A stretch of DNA of 64,000 nucleotides. Origin: Clostridium sp. chh4-2. GTDB lineage: Bacteria; Bacillota; Clostridia; Lachnospirales; Lachnospiraceae. Each line of letters starts with the position of its first letter. Position 1 is the first letter of the stretch. The stretch spans positions 20,620 through 84,619 of the forward strand of contig NZ_PKUU01000029.1 of the NCBI RefSeq assembly GCF_002899675.1, read 5' to 3'. The position numbers and the translations under genes were made by a program. The notes beneath the pieces are model-generated. The model did not search any database and was not told the DNA's origin. It was given only the letters and a program-made list of their open reading frames with translations. This document shows positions 16,702 to 25,750 of the stretch, piece after piece.

Positions 16702-17499
16702 ATGGCTGTAATCGGTTTCATCGGCATGGGCAACATGGGCTATGCGATCATGAAAGGTTTATTAAAGGTTTATTCCAAGGAAGACATTTTATTTACGGAT
16801 GTGAATAAGGCCAGAATGGAACAGGTTGGTGAAGAGACTGGAGTCCGGTACGTGGAGAGCAATGGGGAATGTGCCAATCAGGTGAAATATCTGGTGCTGG
16901 CGGTAAAACCGCAGTACTATGACGGCGTTCTGGATCAGATCAGGAATATCGTGACGCGGGAGCATGTGATCATCTCAATTGCGCCGGGAATTTCCATCGA
17001 ACAGCTGAAGAAAAAATTAGGGGTTGAGAAGAGGATTGTGCGCGCTATGCCCAATACTCCGGCCTTGTTGGGCGAAGGAATGACAGGCGTGTGTTATGAT
17101 GCAGCTCTGTTTGATGAAGAAGAGCGGGAGACGATCAGCACATTTTTCCAGTCTTTTGGTAAGATGAAGATCGTGGAGGAGCGTTTAATCAATGCTGTGG
17201 TCTGCGTCAGCGGAAGCTCGCCCGCCTATGTTTATATGTTCATTGAAGCGCTGGCCGACAGCGCGGTAAAATACGGCCTGCCAAGAGACGCCGCTTATGA
17301 GATGGCGGCCCAGACTCTCATCGGCAGCGCGAAGATGGTGTTGGAAACAGGCGAGCACCCAGGCCTTTTAAAGGACCGGGTATGCTCTCCGGGAGGAACT
17401 ACCATTGCTGGGGTGGCCGCTCTTGAGGAATACGGATTCCGCAATGCGGTGATGAAAGCAACGGATGCCTGCTATGATAAGTGCACCAACATCAAATAA
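16702..17499 (+). CDS. proC: Pyrroline-5-carboxylate reductase
   Basis: 265 residues. The NAD(P)-binding Rossmann fold begins at the very N-terminus (VIGFIGMGNMGYAI), followed by VLAVKPQ (about 67-73) and the C-terminal signature VCSPGGTTIAGVAALE. It carries out the last step of proline synthesis. The ATG at 16702 has GGAGG 8 nt upstream; an earlier in-frame ATG lies 33 nt before and lacks a site. It is followed after 15 nt by the Nudix gene, so both may share a transcript. Confidence 0.95.
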   Translation: MAVIGFIGMGNMGYAIMKGLLKVYSKEDILFTDVNKARMEQVGEETGVRYVESNGECANQVKYLVLAVKPQYYDGVLDQIRNIVTREHVIISIAPGISIEQLKKKLGVEKRIVRAMPNTPALLGEGMTGVCYDAALFDEEERETISTFFQSFGKMKIVEERLINAVVCVSGSSPAYVYMFIEALADSAVKYGLPRDAAYEMAAQTLIGSAKMVLETGEHPGLLKDRVCSPGGTTIAGVAALEEYGFRNAVMKATDACYDKCTNIK

Positions 17500-17514
17500 A
17501 GGAGAAACAGAATT

Positions 17515-18051
17515 ATGACACAGCCGGTAGTACGTTTAAACCGTGAATTGAAATATCAGGGAACCATTCTTAAAATTTATGAAGATACCGTTTTGGCAAA
17601 CGGACATGAAGCTCATTGGGATTTTATCCATCACAATGGGGCGGCGGCCGTTGTGCCGGTGACAAAGGACGGAAAGATACTCATGGTCCGCCAATACCGC
17701 AATGCGCTGGACCGTCAGACGCTGGAGATTCCGGCAGGGGCTTTGGACTGGCCGGAGGAACCCAAGATCAACTGCGCTTACCGGGAACTGGAAGAGGAAA
17801 CCGGGTTTAAAACAGAAAAGCTGGAGTATCTGATCAGCGTGAATACCACGGTGGCATTTTGCGACGAAGCGATCGATATCTTTGTGGCAAAAGACCTGAT
17901 TCCATCCAAACAGAATCTGGATGAGGACGAATGCATTGAAGTGGAGGCGTGGGAAGTAAAGGATCTGGAAGAACTGATCTACAGCGGGAAGATTACAGAT
18001 GGAAAAACCATAGCCGCCATCATGGCGTATGCGAGAAAATACTCTGTTTAA
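17515..18051 (+). CDS. Nudix hydrolase, ADP-ribose pyrophosphatase type
   Basis: 178 residues similar in layout to NudF-type enzymes that cleave ADP-ribose to AMP and ribose-5-phosphate. The Nudix box is IPAGALDW...YRELEEETGF; spacing between the first Gly and RELEEE is one residue longer than the textbook box, a small insertion after the first Glu, while the REL-EE metal-binding core is intact. Its position just before spoIIM and xerD matches the nudF-spoIIM-xerD neighbourhood of Bacillus. Confidence 0.9.
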   Translation: MTQPVVRLNRELKYQGTILKIYEDTVLANGHEAHWDFIHHNGAAAVVPVTKDGKILMVRQYRNALDRQTLEIPAGALDWPEEPKINCAYRELEEETGFKTEKLEYLISVNTTVAFCDEAIDIFVAKDLIPSKQNLDEDECIEVEAWEVKDLEELIYSGKITDGKTIAAIMAYARKYSV

Positions 18052-18121
18052 AACGGGGAAACGTCATAATACGGGACAATGGTTCATAGATTGAGATAAA
18101 GAATAGTTTGGACCGGTGTTC

Positions 18122-18655
18122 ATGTTAAAACGGATTACTTACTGGGATTGGCTGCTGATCTGGTTTATAGCGGGTACGGCCTGCGGAACACTGTTAATCA
18201 ATGTGTGGAAGCCGCAGTTTGCCGGAACGCCCCAGATGCTCAGCAGTTTACTGCTGGATATGACTGCCGGACCCGGCGGTCAGGATAAAACGAATCTCAT
18301 GCTATATGTGGCCAGGCAGAGGCTGGGGCGCACCATTTTGATCGTACTGGTATCTGTTACCTCCTGGTCTGTGCCCGGATTTTACTTTTTGGCATTTTAC
18401 GGCGGGCTGTCGGGCAGCATGATCTTATCCATGATCACCTGTCAGAAGGGGCTTATGGGTCTGGTCTGTTATCTGGCCACCTTATTTCCGCAGTACTTAT
18501 TTTATCTGCTGATCTGGTTTATTTTGGCCGGCTGGGCATCCAAACAGTCTCATCATGTGCGCATGAGTGCAGTTTTGGGAATCGGCGTACTTTTGCTGGC
18601 GGGAATCTGCCTTGAGACGCTGGTAAATCCGGTTATTATGAATTTTTTCTGCTAA
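18122..18655 (+). CDS. spoIIM: Stage II sporulation protein M homologue
   Basis: About 177-residue integral membrane protein with some five hydrophobic segments (about 10-28, 72-100, 100-125, 125-145 and 150-175). The sequence pattern (RTILIVLVSVTSWSVPG, FYGGLSGSMILSM, FPQYLFYLL) and the placement between a NudF-type gene and xerD both fit SpoIIM, a component of the engulfment peptidoglycan hydrolase complex. It is shorter than the Bacillus protein. The ribosome site is weak and the start could be the GTG 6 nt upstream. Confidence 0.75.
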   Translation: MLKRITYWDWLLIWFIAGTACGTLLINVWKPQFAGTPQMLSSLLLDMTAGPGGQDKTNLMLYVARQRLGRTILIVLVSVTSWSVPGFYFLAFYGGLSGSMILSMITCQKGLMGLVCYLATLFPQYLFYLLIWFILAGWASKQSHHVRMSAVLGIGVLLLAGICLETLVNPVIMNFFC

Positions 18656-18692
18656 AATTAAAAAAAAGTTAAAAATATTTAAAATTTTTTTT

Positions 18693-18744
18693 TACAACAT
18701 ATTGGGAGCTGGAAAAGTCTGGCTGCCAATATGTTGTATTTTTT
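18693..18744. terminator. Terminator after spoIIM
   Basis: TACAACATATTGG pairs perfectly with CCAATATGTTGTA (13 bp) and is flanked by T runs on both sides, so it may act on either strand. Confidence 0.85.
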
Positions 18745-18875
18745 ATGTAAAGTAAGCGGAAAATGACCTGTAAGTGGGAAAATAGCGTTTGATTTTATGG
18801 AAAATACTATATATAATGTAAGGCAAAGCCCTTTTTTGGGCCTAATTATGGGACTTGTGGAGCAGGGGTATAGAG

Positions 18876-19763
18876 ATGAAAATGGAGATAAAAAACTTTA
18901 TTGAATATATGAAGGAGGTTAAGCAGATCTCCAGGAATACGGAACTTTCCTATCAGAGAGATTTGCTGCAGCTTGTTGCCTTTATGGAGGATAAGGGGAT
19001 AACAGAGGTGGACAAGGTGACAAAGACCAGCCTGAATTCCTATATCCTGTATATGGAAAAAGAGGGCAAGGCGACCACTACCATTTCCAGAGTACTGGCA
19101 TCCATCAAATCATTTTTTAATTATGAATTCAAAATGGGGAATATTAAGCGTGATCCGGCGGAGCTGTTAAAGGCACCTAAAATCGAGAAAAAGGCGCCTG
19201 TCATTCTCAGTGTGGACGAAGTGAGCTGTCTGTTAGGCCAGCCGGCGGGACATGGGCCCAAGGAAATCCGGGACAAGGCGATGTTAGAGCTTCTTTATGC
19301 CACGGGAATCAGGGTGTCGGAACTGATTCATCTGAAGGTGGCTGATGTGAACCTTTCGGTGGGATTTATCGTGTGCCGGGACGGCAGCAAGGAGAGGACG
19401 ATTCCATTTGGCAAAGTGGCAAGGCAGTCGCTCTGCGATTATATGAATTATGCAAGAGATGCGCTGTTAAAGGGAGAGGAGTCGGAATGGCTGTTCACCA
19501 ATTGCAGCGGCAAGGCCATGAGCAGACAGGGATTTTGGAAGATCATAAAGTTTTACGGGGATAAGGCAGGAATTCAGGCCGATATTACCCCTCATACGTT
19601 AAGGCATTCTTTCGCCGCACATCTGATTCGCGGAGGAGCTGATATTAAAGCTGTCCAGGCGATGCTTGGCCATTCCGATATGGCAACAACTCAGATGTAC
19701 ACCATGTATTCTCAGAATGAAACCATGAGAGAAGCATATGCCGGAGCACATCCGAGACGGTAA
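18876..19763 (+). CDS. xerD: Tyrosine recombinase XerD
   Basis: 295 residues. An N-terminal SAM-like core-binding domain (about 1-90) precedes the catalytic domain with all active-site residues: Arg in ATGIRVSELI, Lys after the beta hairpin (DGSKERTIP), HTLRHSFAAH, LGHSDM and the nucleophile in TQMYTMYS. The length and the C-terminal AHPRR are typical of XerD, which with XerC resolves chromosome dimers at dif. The ATG at 18876 follows AGCAGGGG. The location after spoIIM supports xerD over a phage integrase. Confidence 0.92.
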   Translation: MKMEIKNFIEYMKEVKQISRNTELSYQRDLLQLVAFMEDKGITEVDKVTKTSLNSYILYMEKEGKATTTISRVLASIKSFFNYEFKMGNIKRDPAELLKAPKIEKKAPVILSVDEVSCLLGQPAGHGPKEIRDKAMLELLYATGIRVSELIHLKVADVNLSVGFIVCRDGSKERTIPFGKVARQSLCDYMNYARDALLKGEESEWLFTNCSGKAMSRQGFWKIIKFYGDKAGIQADITPHTLRHSFAAHLIRGGADIKAVQAMLGHSDMATTQMYTMYSQNETMREAYAGAHPRR

Positions 19764-19786
19764 GAAGACGAGGTTTGGGGAAGAGT

Positions 19787-20254
19787 ATGAGAAGAGCGGA
19801 CAGGGAAGTAACCGATTTTAACAGGATAATAGGGATTTTAGACCAGTGCAAGGTCTGCAGAGTGGGATTAAATGACGACGGTGAAGTTTATATTGTTCCT
19901 ATGAATTTTGGATATTCGCTGGAAGATGAGAACTTGACTTTGTATTTCCACTGTGCCAAGGAAGGCAGACGGATGGATATCTTAAAGACTAACTCTGTGG
20001 TTGGATTTGAGATGGACTGCAATCATAATCTGGTGGAAGGGGATGTGGCGTGCCGGTACAGCTTTAAGTATGCCAGTATTATCGGAACCGGAGATGCCTG
20101 TTTCATAGAGGATTCCAATGAGAAGATGAAAGGATTTCATATCATCATGAAACACCAGACCGGGTTGGATTTTGAGTTTAACGAGCAGATGGTGGCTCCG
20201 GTGACCATGTTTAAGGTGAAGGTGCGGAACTATTGCTGCAAAGAACAAAAATAG
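19787..20254 (+). CDS. Pyridoxamine-5'-phosphate-oxidase-fold (NimA-type) flavoprotein
   Basis: 155 residues: MRRADREVTDFNRIIGILDQCKVCRVGL, then VYIVPMNFGY and LYFHCAKEGRRMDIL, the pattern of NimA/5-nitroimidazole-resistance-like proteins of the PNPOx split barrel. Such proteins bind FMN or haem and may reduce small molecules. No specific substrate can be assigned, and the family name does not prove drug resistance. The ATG at 19787 is used; an in-frame TTG lies 12 nt upstream. It is closely spaced after xerD (23 nt). Confidence 0.85.
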   Translation: MRRADREVTDFNRIIGILDQCKVCRVGLNDDGEVYIVPMNFGYSLEDENLTLYFHCAKEGRRMDILKTNSVVGFEMDCNHNLVEGDVACRYSFKYASIIGTGDACFIEDSNEKMKGFHIIMKHQTGLDFEFNEQMVAPVTMFKVKVRNYCCKEQK

Positions 20255-20264
20255 ATAAAATAGA

Positions 20265-20308
20265 AAAAGACCAGCGCAGGAATCAGTAAGAAGCGCCGGT
20301 CTTTTTTT
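20265..20308. terminator. Bidirectional terminator
   Basis: AAAGACC-A-GCGC pairs with GCGC-C-GGTCTTT, with A and T runs outside, between a rightward and a leftward gene. Confidence 0.85.
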
Positions 20309-20338
20309 AGTTCATAGAAAAGGGGGCTTTACGAAAGG

Positions 20339-20845
20339 TTATTCAAAAAGACCTTCTGTTGATTTGCCGCTTTTACCGCTGGTGCCGGTGACTCTGGGCC
20401 ATCGGTTTGTTTCAATAATTGTAGTTCCATTTATATTGCCTAAATGTGAATAAAAATGGCGGTACTGCGATAGGATTAACCCCAATCGGTTGGATACACA
20501 TCCGTTTGGCACTTCATACAGCTGTTCATCTGTAAGTGAATCGATATAGGACATGATCTTTTCTTTCACTTTTGCAAGATAAGCGGAAAGCTGTTCTCTT
20601 GATAGGGTTTTCTCACTTGGAATATCCAAAGAATTTAAATTTGGCACATGAAAATCCGGTTCGGTATATTCATTTGGGTTGATGAACCATTGGTCACAGG
20701 AATGGAGCATATGATATACGTGTTTCCATATGGGTATATCGCAAAGAATGTAATCGAGATTGCAGGTTTTAAGCATAATTTCGGCGTTTGTAAACAACAC
20801 TTCCGTTTGTTTTCTGATATTGCCGACTAATTCATTTCTCACCAT
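20339..20845 (-). CDS. DinB-like four-helix-bundle protein
   Basis: 168 residues, mostly helical. HVYHMLHSCDQWF (about 42-54) and HFYSHLGNIN (about 130-139) place His residues where DinB/YfiT-superfamily proteins bind a metal ion. Members include mycothiol-, bacillithiol- or unknown-substrate transferases. The function here is not determined. It is a single gene convergent with the NimA-like gene and preceded on its own strand by an AT-rich promoter region. Confidence 0.8.
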   Translation of the reverse strand: MVRNELVGNIRKQTEVLFTNAEIMLKTCNLDYILCDIPIWKHVYHMLHSCDQWFINPNEYTEPDFHVPNLNSLDIPSEKTLSREQLSAYLAKVKEKIMSYIDSLTDEQLYEVPNGCVSNRLGLILSQYRHFYSHLGNINGTTIIETNRWPRVTGTSGKSGKSTEGLFE

Positions 20846-21287
20846 AATTCCCCCCTATGTAAAATACAAAGTTCTTTGGTTATTGTCTCTGCTTACAGTT
20901 ACATTTTATCACATTTCTACAGACCCTTATAGGGTGTTTAATCAATAAAGAAGCTGCGACAGGTAGAAAAATCTGTGCAAATGTGAAATATTAAAAAAAC
21001 ACCTGAAAAAGGAAAAATCCTTGTAACCACCTTATTTTTTAAATATTTTTTTGAAAATTTGCAAGCAAAATTCATAAAATTTTGCAAAAAGAAATCCCTT
21101 GTGAAAAGAAAGTGAAAGAAATTTGAAAAGAAAAAAGAGAAAATTGTAACGTTTGGATATAATGCACAAAAGCCAGGGGTTGAATTGTTGGTTTTTACAA
21201 TTGATGAAAAGTACACAAAAACGTATTCTATAGACATCTCGAACACGAAATAATAAACAAAAAAGTATAGAAAGTTAGTAGGGGAGG
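20846..21287 (+). other. AT-rich promoter region of the first carbohydrate locus
   Basis: No gene is visible. The stretch is very A-rich on the + strand. It holds two dyads: GCAAAATT-N5-AATTTTGC (21065-21085) and AATTGT-N8-ACAATT (21183-21202). A TATAAT (21158-21163) lacks a good -35, which suggests an activator-dependent promoter for the downstream enolase-superfamily gene and ABC transporter. Confidence 0.45.
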
Positions 21288-22430
21288 ATGAAAGAATTGT
21301 TTGAATTTACTGATAAAATACGGTTTACACATGCAAAATATTATAGCTTTCGACCAATACCACTGCCAAAGCCATTTAAGGATGGAACCGGCGGATTTGG
21401 TAGATTTGCACCAGAACAGGGCTGCATCGAATTATACGACAGCGAAGGCGCATGTGCACACCTTACATGTACAAGGAATTTTGTGGCGACCATCCTTCCT
21501 TTAATTTTAAACGGAGAGACAAAGACATTTACCGAATGGAAAAACACGCTTTACTGGAGATTCAGAAACGGCGGGTTCCAGAGCAGCCAGGTGGTAGAGG
21601 TTGGGCAGCTGGAACTGATGATGCTGGATATTCTGGCCCAGAGAGCAGGACAGCCCCTTCACCGGTTCATGGGTGCGACGAAAGACTGGGCGGCAGCTTA
21701 TAAGGGCGGCGGATCGCTTCTTCTGGAAGATGAAGAACTGGTGGACGACATGGCCCGCTACGTGAGCGAAGGATATACAACTGTTAAGTTTAAAGTCGGA
21801 AGCGACGACGGAACGAACATGGAACGTGATGTAAGACGTCTTGAAAAGGTTCGAAAAGCGGTTGGAGATCAGATCGATATCGCGGTGGATGCCAATCAGC
21901 GCTGGAGTGTAGAAGACGCTTACAAGTTTGCGAAGATGATCGAACCTTACCGTCCGGCCTGGTTTGAAGAACCGATCCACGCGCATGATATGAACGGAAT
22001 CAAACGGCTTCACGAGATGCTTCCTGATATGCAGCTGGCATTTGGAGAGTCCATGAGAGTTTCATACGCTTATGAGACATACATAGAAAAAGGAGTTACA
22101 CATCTTCAGCCTTCCGTGGGAAGAATGTCCAGAATGGATGATCTTTTAAGAATCAGGGATATGGCAAGAGAGAGCGGAGTGCGTTTCTCATCCGGCGGAA
22201 GAATTTACTTAAATGCGATTTTCGGATGTCTGTACGGAGAAGATGAATACATCGAATTTCACGAGCCGATCAGCGCTCCGGTAGGCGTTTATACCTTATT
22301 CCAGCCGGAAGAAAAGAACGGTAAGTTCTACGTTCAGACCGATATTCCGGGAAATCCTCAGAGAATGGATCTGAAAAAATTAGAGCATGACGGTCTTCTG
22401 GAAGGATACAAAATCTATTATACAGAATAA
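21288..22430 (+). CDS. Enolase-superfamily (mandelate racemase/muconate lactonizing type) protein
   Basis: 380 residues with the N-terminal capping domain (about 1-125) and a modified TIM barrel. Visible active-site elements are the KxK motif (VKFKVG), and the three metal ligands in AVDANQRW, WFEEPIH and FGESM. The usual His after the seventh strand is not apparent: the motif reads FSSGGR. Acid-sugar dehydratases are the usual role in this setting. It is the first gene of a cluster with a sugar ABC transporter and has a paralogue five genes on, which begins with the same YSLRPIP-like motif. The substrate is unknown. Confidence 0.82.
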   Translation: MKELFEFTDKIRFTHAKYYSFRPIPLPKPFKDGTGGFGRFAPEQGCIELYDSEGACAHLTCTRNFVATILPLILNGETKTFTEWKNTLYWRFRNGGFQSSQVVEVGQLELMMLDILAQRAGQPLHRFMGATKDWAAAYKGGGSLLLEDEELVDDMARYVSEGYTTVKFKVGSDDGTNMERDVRRLEKVRKAVGDQIDIAVDANQRWSVEDAYKFAKMIEPYRPAWFEEPIHAHDMNGIKRLHEMLPDMQLAFGESMRVSYAYETYIEKGVTHLQPSVGRMSRMDDLLRIRDMARESGVRFSSGGRIYLNAIFGCLYGEDEYIEFHEPISAPVGVYTLFQPEEKNGKFYVQTDIPGNPQRMDLKKLEHDGLLEGYKIYYTE

Positions 22431-22454
22431 TGAAAAAGGAGGGAATCGAAGCAG

Positions 22455-23354
22455 ATGAAAAAGAGAAATGGTATTATGAACAAAAAAAGCGCTCCATACA
22501 TGATGCTGCTGCCTGCGATGGCAATGATCGCAGTGTTCATGTTTTATCCGATCTTCATGACTTTTTACAACAGCTTTCATAATTATGTGCTGACGAAGCC
22601 AAAAGATTACGGATTTATCGGAATTGAAAACTATGTGGCGCTGTTTAAAGATCCTATATTCTACAAATCCTTATACAATACGCTGATTTGGACATTCTGG
22701 AACGTTATCCTGCAGGCGTCTTTGGGACTTGCGGTTGCGATTCTGATGAACATTGAATTTAAAGGACGTAAGATTTACCGTATGATCGTTTTCTCACCAT
22801 GGGCGTTCGGCGGTATGGTAGTTGCTCTTGTATTCAGCTACATGTTTACCGGACAGACAGGTGTTGTAAATGACCTGCTGATCAAACTGGGGCTTATCAG
22901 TGAGAGGATTCCGTGGTTTGCCACAGGAGCGAGAGCGAGAGGCGTCCTGATCTTTACAACTACATGGAGAGGAATTCCGTTCTTCGCGGTATCTTTCCTG
23001 GCAGCACTTCAGTCTATTCCGGGCGATTATTATGAAGCAGCCGATGTGGACGGAGCAGGAACCTTATATAAATTCACTCACATAACAATGCCTCTTATTA
23101 AAAATACGGTTATTCTTACCACCATGCTGAGAACGATCTGGACATTCAATATCGTGGATATCATCGCAGGTATGACGGCAGGCGGCCCGAACAATGAGAC
23201 GATGACACTTCCATTATATCTGATGACCAAGTTTAACGAAGGTCTGGATATCGGCTATTCAAGCGCGATGGCGGCTACGATGGCAGTCATGCTGGCAGTT
23301 TTCGCAGCGGTTTATGCATTCGTAGGAGGATTTGGAAAGGAAGGTGATTTATAA
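22455..23354 (+). CDS. Carbohydrate ABC transporter permease (MalF/UgpA type)
   Basis: 299 residues with six predicted TM helices. The EAA loop YYEAADVDGAGTLYKFTHITMPLI (about residues 194-217), which contacts the ATPase, is clear. It belongs to the CUT1 class that imports oligosaccharides. It overlaps the next permease gene by one base and pairs with it and the binding protein downstream. As is usual for CUT1 systems in this group, no ATPase is encoded here; a shared MsmX-like ATPase elsewhere is expected. Confidence 0.93.
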   Translation: MKKRNGIMNKKSAPYMMLLPAMAMIAVFMFYPIFMTFYNSFHNYVLTKPKDYGFIGIENYVALFKDPIFYKSLYNTLIWTFWNVILQASLGLAVAILMNIEFKGRKIYRMIVFSPWAFGGMVVALVFSYMFTGQTGVVNDLLIKLGLISERIPWFATGARARGVLIFTTTWRGIPFFAVSFLAALQSIPGDYYEAADVDGAGTLYKFTHITMPLIKNTVILTTMLRTIWTFNIVDIIAGMTAGGPNNETMTLPLYLMTKFNEGLDIGYSSAMAATMAVMLAVFAAVYAFVGGFGKEGDL

Positions 23355-24208
23355 TGACATACGGTCAGAAGAAAAAATTAAAGAAACGTATCTTCCGTAT
23401 TGTAGCAGTAAATATTCCTTTAATTCTTTTGTTCCTGCTGATCATGTTTCCGATCTATTGGACGGTTGTTACTTCTTTTAAAGAAGAATCATCCATGCTG
23501 CAGCTGCCGATTAAATATTGGCCGTCGCCATTTACATTTGACAACTATAAATACATCTGGGAGAATATGGGATTCGACCATTACTTCTTCAACAGTGTGT
23601 TTGTAACAGGCGTCAGCACAATCGCATGTACGATTATCTCTATTTTCGGCGGATATGCGATTGCCAGATATAAATTTAAAGGAAAAGGCGTTTCTTATCT
23701 GATCCTTTTGGTTTCCCAGATGTTTCCGGGCGTTGTACTCATGATCCCGTTGTTTGTAATCTTCAAGAATATGGGTATTGTAAACTCTCCGTATTCTTTG
23801 ATCCTTACTTATGCAACCGTAAGAATTCCATTCTGTATGATTATGATGAGCGGTTTCGTGGCAGGCGTTTCACCGGCACTGGAGGAAGCGGCACAGATTG
23901 ACGGATGTTCCATTTTACAGTCTATTTTCAAAATCGTCGTTCCTACGATCGCACCTGGTATCGTAGCGGCAGGAGCATTCTCATTCGTAAGTTCCTGGAA
24001 TGAATATGTATATGCATTTACATTCCTGAGCAAAGAAAAATACTTTACACTTCCAATCGGACTGAGACTGATGCAGGGTGAATTTACCGTTGCATACGGA
24101 TGTCTGGCAGCAGGATGTGTGATGGCGTTGATTCCGGTATTATTGTTATTTGCTTATATTCAGAAATATTTAGTATCAGGTTTATCCTCCGGAGCAGTTA
24201 AGGGGTAA
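23354..24208 (+). CDS. Carbohydrate ABC transporter permease (MalG/UgpE type)
   Basis: 284 residues, six TM helices, with the MalG-type EAA loop LEEAAQIDGCSILQSIFKIVVPTI (about 175-198) and FSFVSSWNEYVYAFTFL afterwards. It forms the second half of the CUT1 channel with the preceding gene. The start ATG overlaps the previous stop (TAATG), indicating translational coupling. Confidence 0.93.
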   Translation: MTYGQKKKLKKRIFRIVAVNIPLILLFLLIMFPIYWTVVTSFKEESSMLQLPIKYWPSPFTFDNYKYIWENMGFDHYFFNSVFVTGVSTIACTIISIFGGYAIARYKFKGKGVSYLILLVSQMFPGVVLMIPLFVIFKNMGIVNSPYSLILTYATVRIPFCMIMMSGFVAGVSPALEEAAQIDGCSILQSIFKIVVPTIAPGIVAAGAFSFVSSWNEYVYAFTFLSKEKYFTLPIGLRLMQGEFTVAYGCLAAGCVMALIPVLLLFAYIQKYLVSGLSSGAVKG

Positions 24209-24256
24209 ATATAAAGGCGATTCACAAATGTAGAAAGGGAAAAGGAGAAAAAATTT

Positions 24257-25645
24257 ATGAGGAAAATTCTTTCAGTAACTTTAGCGGCAGCTATGGTAAT
24301 GGGATTAGCAGGATGCGGCGGCGGAGCTAAGAGCGAACCGACCACAGCGGCAACAGCAGCAACAGAGGCGGCTTCCAAGGACGCAGGCAGCGAGGCAGCA
24401 AAAGATACAACTGCAGCAGCAGCGGACAAAGATCCGGTTACATTGACATTCTGGCACAGAGACGGTAATACGACATCCAACCCGATTTATGCGGAATTAA
24501 TTAAAAAATTCGAAGAGAAATATCCTTGGATTACAATCGAGTACACAGGTCTTGCATCTGACTCCTATACACAGAAATTCAATACCGCTGTTGTTACAGA
24601 CAGCACACCTGATGTGGGTACCATCAGTGATAAAGACTTATATGCTCTGGTAGCACAGGACGCTCTTCTTCAGTTAGACGATTCCTTTAACCAGTGGGAA
24701 GAGAAAGACAATATGCTTCCAAACATCATCGAACAGGCCAGATTCTATGCACAGGATGATAATCTGTACATGTTAGGATATGGTAAAACTCAGGAAACTT
24801 CCTGGTATAACACAAAATGGCATGAGGAGCAGGGAATTGAGCCTGCAACCACCATTTCACAGTTACAGGAATACTGCAAAGAATATGCAAAAGACGGAAA
24901 ATACTATTTCTCATTAAGAGGCGGTTCAGGATCTGCTGAGAACTTATTCATGTTCATCTTATCTTACGGCGGACAGAAATCCTTCTTTAATGAAGACGGA
25001 ACCAGCACACTGAACGATCCTAAGGTTGTAGAAGGTCTTGATGCGTATGCAAACCTTTATAAAGACGGACTGGTATCTCACGATGCAATCTCCAATGGTT
25101 ACAGAGAGATGGTAGCTGAGTTCGGCGCAGGTACTGCACAGTACATCATGCACAACTCTTCATCCGTATCTGAGCACGCTACAAACTTAGGCGAAGGCAA
25201 CTTCCTTCCAATCAAACCAATGGCCGGTGAAGATGGAATCGCAGTCTGCAAATCCCCTACATTCATGGGATCTGTAGTATTTAAGAGCACAGAACATCCT
25301 GAAGAAGCTATCTTATTCGCACAGTATTTAGCATCTGCTGAAGGCGCCGGATATGTAGATCAGAACGAAGGACGTGTGCCTGTTAACACAGGTGTTTACG
25401 AGCAGGATTGGTATAAAGAGAATGTATACTTTAAAACATATGCAGATTTCGAAACAGATCCAAGCATCGTATTCGCACAGTTCCCAATCTATCTGGACGG
25501 ATATACAGAATATGCATCTAATGTTATCGTAGCAGATTTACAGGCTGTTATGATGGGCGACAAGACAGCACAGGAAGTATGTGATGGATGGGCAGCTAAG
25601 CTGACAGAAATGCAGCAGGCATATCTGGCCAATAAGAATAAATAA
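24257..25645 (+). CDS. Extracellular sugar-binding lipoprotein (ABC transporter)
   Basis: 462 residues. A lipoprotein signal with lipobox LAGC (Cys about 21) is followed by an Ala/Thr-rich linker to about residue 55, then a family 1 solute-binding domain (VTLTFWHRDGNTTSN, KFEEKYPWITIEY, and the late aromatic-rich region). It captures an oligosaccharide for the two preceding permeases. The following 62-nt stem-loop probably protects or ends the transcript, as often seen after highly expressed binding-protein genes. Confidence 0.92.
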   Translation: MRKILSVTLAAAMVMGLAGCGGGAKSEPTTAATAATEAASKDAGSEAAKDTTAAAADKDPVTLTFWHRDGNTTSNPIYAELIKKFEEKYPWITIEYTGLASDSYTQKFNTAVVTDSTPDVGTISDKDLYALVAQDALLQLDDSFNQWEEKDNMLPNIIEQARFYAQDDNLYMLGYGKTQETSWYNTKWHEEQGIEPATTISQLQEYCKEYAKDGKYYFSLRGGSGSAENLFMFILSYGGQKSFFNEDGTSTLNDPKVVEGLDAYANLYKDGLVSHDAISNGYREMVAEFGAGTAQYIMHNSSSVSEHATNLGEGNFLPIKPMAGEDGIAVCKSPTFMGSVVFKSTEHPEEAILFAQYLASAEGAGYVDQNEGRVPVNTGVYEQDWYKENVYFKTYADFETDPSIVFAQFPIYLDGYTEYASNVIVADLQAVMMGDKTAQEVCDGWAAKLTEMQQAYLANKNK

Positions 25646-25651
25646 ATGACA

Positions 25652-25716
25652 GGGCTGTCGTAAAATGCATGAAGGATAAGTGAATCGCTTTAACCTGCAT
25701 TTTGCGGCAGCCTTTC
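25652..25716 (+). terminator. Stem-loop after binding-protein gene
   Basis: GGGCTGTCGTAAAATGCA pairs with TGCATTTTGCGGCAGCC (17 bp with a G-U pair) across a 26-nt loop. The trailing sequence TTTCT is only weakly T-rich, so partial termination or 3'-end protection is likely. Confidence 0.65.
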
Positions 25717-25750
25717 TGCATGCAGAGACATGCTTTGGGAGAGGTTTGTT

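Noticed and set aside
19787..20254. Nitroimidazole-resistance gene nim
   Set aside because: The fold matches but resistance cannot be inferred from the fold; reported only as a NimA-type flavoprotein.
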